6,068 nt of DNA, taken from positions 1 to 6,068 of the forward strand of contig JBBSGD010000090.1 of the NCBI GenBank assembly GCA_038254435.1. The letters run 5' to 3'. Positions within the stretch are counted from its first letter, which is position 1; every line of letters starts with the position of its first letter. A model generated the notes under the pieces. The model saw only the letters and a list, made by a program, of their open reading frames with translations, did no database searches and was not told the DNA's origin. Shown here one piece after another: positions 1 to 4,782 of this stretch. A program made the position numbers and the translations under genes. This stretch comes from JBBSGD01 sp038254435 (GTDB lineage Bacteria; Actinomycetota; CADDZG01; WHSQ01).

Positions 1-798
1 ACCGGGCTCATCGCCTGGGGCCTCGACACGGGTGAGCTCGATGGAGCGCTCGTGGCCGCTCCGTCACAGGAAGTCGCATGGCTCGACGAGCCGCGCCTCG
101 TCACCAGCAAGAAGGAGCTTCTGGCGGCGGCGGGGTCCCGGTACACGTACTGCGCGACGCCGCTCGCCCTCAAGGATGTCGTTGCGGCCAAGCTCAAGTC
201 GGTGGCCGTCGTCGGGGTTTCGTGCGAGTCGACGGCGATCCGCGAGCTCGCCGCCCAGCGCATCCGCAGGTGGGTCCGGCCCGTGAAGCTCGTCATCGGG
301 CTCATGTGCACCGAAACCTTCGACCACGAGTCGTTCATCTTTAGCAAGGTGCGCGACGAGTACGGCATCGCGCTCGAGGACATCGCAAACATGAACGTAA
401 AGGGGCGCGTGGTCATCACGCTCAAGGACGGTTCGCTGATCGAGATGCCACTCAAGGAGGCGCGGCCCTATGCCAACGAGTGGTGCCATCACTGTCCCGA
501 TTTCTCCGCCGAGCACGCCGACCTGTCGTGCGGCGGGCTCGGCATGAGCGGGTGGACGATGATTCTCGTGCGCTCGGAGGCCGGCGACGACTACCTGCAG
601 CGCGCTCTGGGGTCCGGGATTCTCGAGCAGCGTCCCGCCGAGCAGGAGCCCAAAGCGCTCGAGGTCATGCACCGGCTCTCGGTCAAGCAGCGCCGGCGCA
701 TCAAGCCGCATGATCCGCACGCCGCAACGAGGTGGCCCACCGAGCAGGTCCTTGCAGCGGCGCGCGCCGACGCGCCGGAGGGCAAGACGCCTCATTGA
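1..798 (+). CDS. Coenzyme F420 hydrogenase/dehydrogenase beta-subunit family protein (FrhB-like), 5' truncated
   Basis: The frame is open from base 1 to a TGA at 796-798, giving 265 residues whose N-terminus lies outside the window. GTG at 52 is in frame, but matching family sequence (TGLIAWGLDTGELDGALV) precedes it, so it is internal. FrhB/FdhB-type features are AAAGSRYT (about 42-49), VAVVGVSCES (68-77), VKLVIGLMCTETFD (95-108), NMNVKGR (130-136), LKDG (141-144) and the cysteine-rich WCHHCPDFSAEHADLSCGG (161-179). Cys103, 162, 165 and 177 are probable iron-sulfur ligands. Family members are cytoplasmic FAD and Fe-S proteins that move electrons between ferredoxin, hydrogenase or dehydrogenase partners and F420 or another carrier. 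Many homologues occur in organisms with no proven F420 use, so the electron acceptor is not known. No partner subunit is visible in the window; the upstream side is not seen. Family assignment is firm, exact role is not. Confidence 0.88.
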   Translation, partial: TGLIAWGLDTGELDGALVAAPSQEVAWLDEPRLVTSKKELLAAAGSRYTYCATPLALKDVVAAKLKSVAVVGVSCESTAIRELAAQRIRRWVRPVKLVIGLMCTETFDHESFIFSKVRDEYGIALEDIANMNVKGRVVITLKDGSLIEMPLKEARPYANEWCHHCPDFSAEHADLSCGGLGMSGWTMILVRSEAGDDYLQRALGSGILEQRPAEQEPKALEVMHRLSVKQRRRIKPHDPHAATRWPTEQVLAAARADAPEGKTPH

Positions 799-804
799 GG
801 TCCC

Positions 805-820
805 GGCCCCCGAAGGGGCC
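805..820 (+). other. GC-rich hairpin just after the FrhB-like stop
   Basis: GGCCCC and GGGGCC pair around a CGAA loop, six bases past the stop of the FrhB-like gene. No T-run follows, so this is not a standard intrinsic terminator. It could stabilise the mRNA 3' end or help factor-dependent termination. GC-rich hairpins arise easily by chance in this background. Confidence 0.3.
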
Positions 821-879
821 ACGCCGGACGGCGACGGGCTTCGGGGCACGGCCGGATGTGCATGCGCCTTGGGCACGGC

Positions 880-901
880 AAAAAGGCCCGGTCTCCCGGG
901 C
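880..901 (-). terminator. Intrinsic terminator of the small CxxC-protein gene
   Basis: Read on the minus strand, GCCCGG, loop GAGA, CCGGGC forms a perfect six-pair stem capped by a GNRA tetraloop, followed by CTTTTTG. This is a textbook rho-independent terminator. It lies 37 bases past the TAG of the minus-strand small gene ending at 939. On the plus strand the hairpin is preceded by A's and has no T-run after it, so it serves the minus-strand gene rather than the FrhB-like gene. Confidence 0.8.
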
Positions 902-938
902 TCGATTGCCGAGTGAGAGTGTCGGCCGGCGGGTCTGC

Positions 939-1151
939 CTAAGCCGCGCTGTCCTCTTCTCTGGCGCAGTCGGAGCACCTGAACACCTTTGAGGGGCCCA
1001 TGCCGGTGCGGTTCACCTGGACCAGCTCGCCGTCATCGACGGCCTGCACCTGGGCGCAAAAGGAGCAGCGCGCCTGCATGCCCTCGGGGAACTGTCCCTT
1101 GATGATCGCAGTGCGAGCCGCGTGGGCCTCGGTCTCCCTGAGTCGTCTCAT
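939..1151 (-). CDS. Small protein with two CxxC pairs (zinc-ribbon-like), function unknown
   Basis: This encodes 70 residues starting MRRLRETEAHAART. Two cysteine pairs, CSFC (29-32) and CSDC (59-62), are 26 residues apart, as in a small zinc ribbon or knuckle. Between them is an acidic-to-polar stretch including NRTGMGPSKVFRC. The N-terminus is rich in Arg, Glu and Ala and looks helical. There is no signal peptide or membrane segment. The frame has earlier ATGs at 1193 and 1160, but I chose 1151 because a perfect TATAAT ends seven bases before it; the ATG at 1160 lies inside that box and no Shine-Dalgarno precedes any candidate. A strong terminator follows, so the gene is monocistronic. I do not recognise the family. 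Metal binding is inferred from the cysteines; nucleic-acid binding or a chaperone role would be guesses. Confidence 0.72.
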   Translation of the reverse strand: MRRLRETEAHAARTAIIKGQFPEGMQARCSFCAQVQAVDDGELVQVNRTGMGPSKVFRCSDCAREEDSAA

Positions 1152-1158
1152 GGCTGGC

Positions 1159-1164
1159 ATTATA
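1159..1164 (-). promoter_or_regulatory. Perfect -10 box (TATAAT), leaderless arrangement
   Basis: The minus strand reads TATAAT, then seven bases (GCCAGCC), then ATG at 1151. A housekeeping sigma factor would start transcription at or next to the A of that ATG, giving a leaderless mRNA. This layout is common in Actinobacteria, where a TANNNT box sits about 6-7 bases before the start of leaderless genes. The -35 is poor: CTGCAT at 17-base spacing matches only weakly. No Shine-Dalgarno lies upstream of the ATG, which fits. Confidence 0.68.
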
Positions 1165-1190
1165 TCGAACAGGGGTTCGCTATGCAGGAG

Positions 1191-1203
1191 CAAAACCGTT
1201 TTG
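1191..1203. repeat. AT-rich perfect palindrome, candidate operator
   Basis: CAAAAC, one central C, then GTTTTG forms a perfect inverted repeat with six-base arms. It lies 27 bases upstream of the TATAAT that drives the small CxxC-protein gene, just beyond where a -35 element would sit. Short AT-rich palindromes stand out in this GC-rich sequence and suit a dimeric regulator. No regulator can be named from sequence alone. Confidence 0.4.
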
Positions 1204-1430
1204 TCCGCTTACGACGACCACTCGAGGCGCGAATCGAACGCTTCGAGGTGCGCACGATAGGGGTTCGGTGCGCCACTTGCCTGATGAGTCCCATGGCTCC
1301 CCTCGTGGTCCCGCGCGTTCGCCAACGAATGAGACGTGCATCGGCTCCGTATGATAGGCGGCGCGCCACCCGGCGTGGTTGCTCCGGGAGATGCGTACGG
1401 CGGCGGGGAACGGGACGACTGGGGGAGGGA

Positions 1431-2108
1431 ATGGAACCGATCTACGGGCTGGCCAAGGGCATCCTCAAGCCGTGGCTCAAGCTGTGGTTTCGGTGGAGCA
1501 TCGAAGGTCTTGCCAACATCCCCCAGAACGGACCGGCGATCCTCGCCTTCAACCACATCGCATACCTCGACGCGTTCGCCGCGTCGTATGTGGTCGACGC
1601 GGCAGGGCGCAGGCCGCGTTTTCTGGCGAAATCGGATCTCTTCGAGGACAAGCGCATTGCGTGGATCTTGAAGGGCTCCGGGCAGATCAAGGTGCAGCGC
1701 GGGACGCGCCATGCGCCCGTGGCCCTCGACGACGCTTACCGCGCGCTCGAGCGGGGCGAGATCGTCGTGGTCTTTCCCGAGGGAACGATAACTACCGATC
1801 CGGACCTGTACCCGATGACGGGCAAGACCGGCGTGGCTCGGCTTGCACTCGTCACGGGTGCGCCGCTTATCCCCTGCGCGTTGTGGGGCACTGCGAACGT
1901 GTGGCCCAAGGGTTATGCGAAGCGCTGGCGACCTCGCCAGGACGTGGTGATGCGCATCGGCACTCCGCTGGAGGTGTCCGGCGACGAGCGTTCCACGGCG
2001 GACTGGCGCGCCGTGACAGCCCAGGTGATGGACGAGGTCTCGGTGCTCGTCGCCGGGCTGCGTCCGGCCGTGCCCGACAAGCGCCGTGCCAAGAAATCGG
2101 CAGCATGA
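1431..2108 (+). CDS. plsC: 1-acyl-sn-glycerol-3-phosphate acyltransferase family protein
   Basis: This encodes 225 residues. Members of the family transfer an acyl group to lysophosphatidate at the inner membrane, giving phosphatidate for phospholipids. All four acyltransferase blocks are present: NHIAYLD (41-47), with the catalytic His42 and Asp47 of HX4D; IKVQRG (86-91); FPEGT (115-119), which binds the glycerol phosphate; and LIPCALWG (146-153). The amphipathic start, ILKPWLKLWFRWSIEG, is typical of the family, and the C-terminus is basic. ATG at 1431 is chosen because the protein begins there as family members do; GGAGG at 1424-1428 is only two bases away, which is tight. The frame stays open upstream without usable family sequence. 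The stop overlaps the gpsA start as ATGA, so the two are co-translated. Substrate position is by family, not proven; other glycerolipid acyltransferases share these motifs. Confidence 0.9.
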   Translation: MEPIYGLAKGILKPWLKLWFRWSIEGLANIPQNGPAILAFNHIAYLDAFAASYVVDAAGRRPRFLAKSDLFEDKRIAWILKGSGQIKVQRGTRHAPVALDDAYRALERGEIVVVFPEGTITTDPDLYPMTGKTGVARLALVTGAPLIPCALWGTANVWPKGYAKRWRPRQDVVMRIGTPLEVSGDERSTADWRAVTAQVMDEVSVLVAGLRPAVPDKRRAKKSAA

Positions 2109-3157
2109 GCTTGCACAAGCCCCGCATGGCTTTCGTCGGAGCGGGCTCGTGGGGGACGACGATGGCTTCGGTGGTCGCTGCTAAAGCTGACAACGAAGCC
2201 GTCTTGTGGTCCCGTCGCAGCGAGCTTGCAGAGACCATCAACGTCTTTCACGAAAACCCCGAGTACCTGCCCGATATCAAGCTGCCCGAGGAGCTGCGGG
2301 CTACCGACGATCTCGAGGAGGCGCTGGACGGCGCTGAGGTCGTCGTCATGGGAGTGCCGTCTCACGGGTTCCGAAAGGTCCTGCGCGACGTGATTTCGAT
2401 CAAGGGGCCGGAACGTACCTTTGTGAGCCTCACCAAGGGCCTCGAGGTGAATACGAAGAAACGCATGTCGGAAGTCCTGGCGGAGGAGTGCGAGGGCCTC
2501 CCCGAACGATGCATCTGCGTGCTGAGCGGCCCCAACCTCGCCAGGGAGGTCATAAGGAACTACCCGGCGGCGTCGACCCTTGCGTGCGGCGACGAGGACA
2601 CGCTCGAAAGACTGCGCACCGCTTTTCACACGCCCGTTTTTCTCTGCTACACGAACGGTGATGTCATCGGTTGCGAAATCGGCGGCGCGTTCAAAAACGT
2701 CATCGCCATCGCGGCCGGCATCGTCGACGGGCTTGGTTACGGTGACAACACCAAAGCAACGGTCATGACCCGCGGGCTCGCGGAGATGGCGCGCTTCTCG
2801 GTGCAGTTCGGCGCACGGCCCCTCACGTTCCTCGGCCTCGCGGGAGTAGGCGATCTCATCGCGACGTGCGCGAGCCCGCAGTCACGCAACCACTCGGTCG
2901 GAATCGAGCTCGGCAAAGGAAGAATGATCGAGGAGATCATCGGGTCGATGAACATGGTCGCCGAGGGAGTGAAGAGCTGTCAGCCGATCCTGGAGCTGGG
3001 CAGAGAGGCGGGCGTCTCAATGCCGATAACTCAGGCCGTCGTGCGAGTGTGTCAGGAGGGCCATGCGGTAGAGGACATCGTGGCGGATCTGCTGGCGCGT
3101 GAGTTCAGCTCTGAGTTCGAGGGCCTCGAAGACTCGCTGCCCTTGTCCCTGCGATGA
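2105..3157 (+). CDS. gpsA: Glycerol-3-phosphate dehydrogenase [NAD(P)+]
   Basis: This cytoplasmic enzyme reduces dihydroxyacetone phosphate to sn-glycerol-3-phosphate, the backbone for phospholipids. The 350 residues are slightly longer than the usual 330-340. Seen in order: the Rossmann loop VGAGSWG (11-17); ENPEYLPDIKLP (50-61); SLTKGLE (108-114), with conserved Lys111; SGPNLAREV (141-149); GCEIGGAFKNVIAIAAG (189-205), with the catalytic Lys197; GLAGVGDLIATC (244-255); QSRNHSVG (259-266), which binds substrate; VAEGVKS (285-291); and MPITQAV (306-312). No key residue is missing. The extra length is mainly a Glu/Ser/Leu-rich tail after about residue 332. The start is the ATG overlapping the plsC stop; with no clear Shine-Dalgarno before it, translation is probably coupled to plsC. 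Met8 is an alternative start. It faces the PLP-enzyme gene with only 16 bases between stops. Confidence 0.96.
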   Translation: MSLHKPRMAFVGAGSWGTTMASVVAAKADNEAVLWSRRSELAETINVFHENPEYLPDIKLPEELRATDDLEEALDGAEVVVMGVPSHGFRKVLRDVISIKGPERTFVSLTKGLEVNTKKRMSEVLAEECEGLPERCICVLSGPNLAREVIRNYPAASTLACGDEDTLERLRTAFHTPVFLCYTNGDVIGCEIGGAFKNVIAIAAGIVDGLGYGDNTKATVMTRGLAEMARFSVQFGARPLTFLGLAGVGDLIATCASPQSRNHSVGIELGKGRMIEEIIGSMNMVAEGVKSCQPILELGREAGVSMPITQAVVRVCQEGHAVEDIVADLLAREFSSEFEGLEDSLPLSLR

Positions 3158-3173
3158 GGCCGAGGTTGGGGGG

Positions 3174-4370
3174 TCAGCTCGACTCGAGGGCCGACCTCAG
3201 GTCGGCGATGAGATCTTCCGGGTCCTCGAGGCCCACCGAGAGGCGGCAGAAGCCTTCGGAGATGCCGGCGGCAGCGAGCTCGGTTGCCGACAGCTGCGTG
3301 TGCGTCACGCTCGCTGCGTGCACGATCAGCGAATGCGTTCCCCCGAGCGACGCTGCCCTGTTGATGAGTCTCAGCGTCTCTTGGAAGCGAGCGGCGCGCG
3401 CCCGGCCCCCTGCGACGCTGAAGCCCAACGTGCCGCCGCCGCGTCCCCCTAGGAGCTTTTCGGCCCGGAGCCGGGACGGATCGCCGTCGAGCATGGGATA
3501 GAAGACCCCCTCGATGTCCGGATGGGTGGTCAGCGCTTGGGCCACTGCCAGTGCGGAGCTTGACGAGCGTTCGACGCGTACAGCCAGGGTCTGCATGCCG
3601 CGTAGCGCGAGCCATGCGTTGAACGGAGAGAGGGTGGCGCCCATGTCGCGCCCAAGAGAACGTACCGGCGAGAGGAGATCCTCCGATCCGGACACGACCC
3701 CGCCCAACAGGTCGTGGTGGCCGCCGAGAAACTTCGTGGCCGAGTGGAGGGAGAGGGCGGCGCCGTGCTCAAGAGGGCGGCACAGAAGCGGGGACGCGAA
3801 TGTGTTGTCGACGATGAGAGGCACCCCGTACGAGTGTGCAAGCTCGGCAAGCCGGGGAAGCTCGGGCACTTCACAGAGCGGATTGCCGATGGTTTCCGTG
3901 TACAGAACGCGCGCGCCGGGCAGAGCGCGCTCGTAGCCGTCGAAGTCGTCGAGATCGACGAACGTGGTGTCTATCCCGTAGCGCGGCAATCGCTGGGCGA
4001 GCAGCGAGTAGCTGTTCCCATAGAGACGGCGTGACGCGACTACTCGGTCCCCGCCCGAGCAGAGCCCCAAAAAGACCGCACAGATCGCCGCCATGCCGCT
4101 GGCAAACGCCTCGGCAGCTTCGGCTCCTTCGAGGTCGGCGACGGCAGCTTCGAACGCATCGACCGTTGGATTTGCCCAGCGGCTGTAGACGTAGCCTCCC
4201 CCGACCTTGCTTTGTGAGGCCTCGGCAAAGGCGGCGGCGTCATCGAAGGCATAAGTCGACGAGGCATCGAGAGGCGGCGCGAGCGGATTGCCCCCTTGCG
4301 AGGCGGGCGACGGAGGGTGGACGACGCGCGTGCCGGAGCCCGGCCGCGCGTCTGGGTCAGGCGGCGTGAT
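3174..4370 (-). CDS. Cys/Met-metabolism PLP-dependent enzyme (cystathionine gamma-synthase/lyase family), no canonical start codon
   Basis: The full-length 398-residue protein, counted from ATC at 4370-4368, fits the family's 380-400 residues. Members carry out trans-sulfuration: making or cleaving cystathionine, sulfhydrylation of acylhomoserine, or methionine cleavage. Seen in order: TRVVHPPS (14-21), PPLDASSTYAF (32-42), YVYSRWANPT (60-69; Tyr62 and Arg64 hold PLP phosphate), ASGMAA (about 90-95), LYGNSYS (116-122), ETIGNP, VDNTFASP (Asp188 pairs the pyridine nitrogen) and SATKFLGGH (Lys213 forms the Schiff base). The cysteine typical of methionine gamma-lyase after LYG is Asn here, arguing against that activity; synthase versus lyase cannot be settled. 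The first ATG in frame, 4094, would delete 92 conserved residues including Tyr62 and Arg64. No ATG, GTG, TTG or CTG lies in frame between the upstream stop (4385-4383) and the conserved region, so the start given is provisional. GGAG precedes ATC by three bases. It is probably co-transcribed with the RAM-domain gene, 12 bases upstream. Confidence 0.85.
   Translation of the reverse strand: MTPPDPDARPGSGTRVVHPPSPASQGGNPLAPPLDASSTYAFDDAAAFAEASQSKVGGGYVYSRWANPTVDAFEAAVADLEGAEAAEAFASGMAAICAVFLGLCSGGDRVVASRRLYGNSYSLLAQRLPRYGIDTTFVDLDDFDGYERALPGARVLYTETIGNPLCEVPELPRLAELAHSYGVPLIVDNTFASPLLCRPLEHGAALSLHSATKFLGGHHDLLGGVVSGSEDLLSPVRSLGRDMGATLSPFNAWLALRGMQTLAVRVERSSSSALAVAQALTTHPDIEGVFYPMLDGDPSRLRAEKLLGGRGGGTLGFSVAGGRARAARFQETLRLINRAASLGGTHSLIVHAASVTHTQLSATELAAAGISEGFCRLSVGLEDPEDLIADLRSALESS
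3190..3206. repeat. 17-base perfect palindrome past the gpsA stop, inside the PLP-enzyme 3' end
   Basis: GCCGACCT, a central C, then AGGTCGGC forms a perfect inverted repeat with eight-base arms. A second perfect palindrome, CTCGA-C-TCGAG, sits at 3178-3188, immediately before it. As RNA, the 17-mer folds into a seven-pair stem with a three-base loop, 32 bases past the gpsA stop. It also encodes the residues ADLRSA near the C-terminus of the opposing gene. No T-run follows on either strand. It may slow or end transcription between the two convergent genes, or may be chance codon pairing. Confidence 0.4.
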
Positions 4371-4382
4371 GCGCTCCGACGA

Positions 4383-4622
4383 TCAGAGGTGAACGACGGG
4401 GCACGTCAGCGTACGCGTGATGCCCTCGACGGACTGGATGCGGGCTACGACGAGCTTGCCGAGGTCGTCGACGTTGGGTGCGCTTGCTCGTACTATGACG
4501 TCGTAGGGGCCGGTGACGTCCTCGGCGGCGTCGACGCCCTCGGTGTCGCGCACCTCGCGAGCCACCGCGGCAGCCTTGCCGACTTCCGTCTGGATCAGGA
4601 TGTAGGCCTGTACCTCCGCCAC
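4383..4622 (-). CDS. Stand-alone Lrp/AsnC ligand-binding (RAM) domain protein
   Basis: This encodes 79 residues starting at GTG (MAEVQAYILIQTEVG) and ending in TLTCPVVHL. It covers only the alpha-beta RAM domain of Lrp/AsnC regulators; the usual N-terminal helix-turn-helix is absent. The GPYDVIV motif (38-44) corresponds to the conserved G-x-Y-D ligand-site region. RAM domains dimerise and assemble into rings that bind amino acids, so this protein may sense an effector or join other Lrp-type proteins rather than bind DNA itself. A longer open frame to 4934 exists, but AAGGAGG four bases before the GTG and the domain boundary fix the start at 4622. The PLP-enzyme frame follows directly in the same phase, 12 bases after this stop if ATC is its start. 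Co-expression with a sulfur amino-acid enzyme suggests a link to Met/Cys or a related amino acid, which is inference. Confidence 0.87.
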   Translation of the reverse strand: MAEVQAYILIQTEVGKAAAVAREVRDTEGVDAAEDVTGPYDVIVRASAPNVDDLGKLVVARIQSVEGITRTLTCPVVHL

Positions 4623-4782
4623 GTTTCCTCCTTGGTCGGCGTTGTAGGTCGCTTGTCTCACGCTCTGCAAGCGCAGCTCGGGCTGCACCTCGGAGTGCCG
4701 GGAGTCTAGCAGGAGGCCCGGCGGGCCCGAGTAGTGTGACTTCAGCTCAAGGAAGCGCAGGCGACACAACGAGAGAAAGACG
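4623..4782. other. Divergent intergenic region between the RAM-domain gene and thiL
   Basis: About 160 bases must hold both divergent promoters. On the minus strand, TTGCAG and TACAAC are 18 bases apart and would start a transcript just before the ribosome binding site, but both are weak matches. On the plus strand no convincing -35/-10 pair was found. GCAGC-TCGG-GCTGC (4673-4686) and GGCCCG-G-CGGGCC (4715-4727) are perfect short inverted repeats of unknown role. I looked for TPP-riboswitch signatures before thiL and SAM-riboswitch signatures before the RAM/PLP-enzyme pair and recognised none. Confidence 0.35.
4627..4633 (-). promoter_or_regulatory. Strong ribosome binding site for the RAM-domain gene
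   Basis: The minus strand reads AAGGAGG, then AAAC, then GTG at 4622. This near-perfect Shine-Dalgarno decides the start over the longer upstream frame, which encodes no domain-like sequence. Confidence 0.85.

Larger units (their letters stand above)
1152..1430. other. Divergent intergenic region between the CxxC-protein gene and plsC
   Basis: These 279 bases separate two divergent genes. Next to the minus-strand gene are its -10 box and an AT-rich palindrome at 1191-1203. An imperfect inverted repeat spans 1219-1250 (CACTCGAGGCG against CGCTTCGAGGTG, one bulge and one mismatch). GGTGCGC occurs at 1247-1253 and again at 1267-1273, exactly 20 bases apart. For plsC, TATGAT at 1350-1355 matches five of six -10 positions, but no good -35 lies at the right distance. 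The open frame running through this region ahead of plsC encodes Arg-rich, low-information sequence and is not taken as coding. No tRNA or known riboswitch was recognised. Confidence 0.5.

Noticed and set aside
1225..1250. Possible tRNA T-loop (GTTCGATTC on the minus strand)
   Set aside because: The flanking bases do not form a five-pair T-stem, and no acceptor stem, anticodon arm or CCA end fits around it.
1122..1430. 103-codon N-terminal extension of plsC
   Set aside because: The extension is Arg-rich with no family similarity, overlaps the leaderless promoter of the divergent gene, and a family-typical N-terminus with GGAGG sits at 1431.
1379..2104. gpsA frame open far upstream, suggesting a fusion protein
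   Set aside because: The upstream portion is the shadow frame of plsC; the true start is the ATG overlapping the plsC stop, right before the Rossmann motif.
3174..4094. PLP-enzyme read as a truncated pseudogene starting at ATG 4094
   Set aside because: The missing N-terminal motifs are all encoded in frame upstream without a stop, so the gene body is complete; only the start codon is unusual.
4623..4782. TPP riboswitch before thiL or SAM riboswitch before the RAM/PLP-enzyme pair
   Set aside because: The conserved core sequences of either class were not found on either strand in this short gap.
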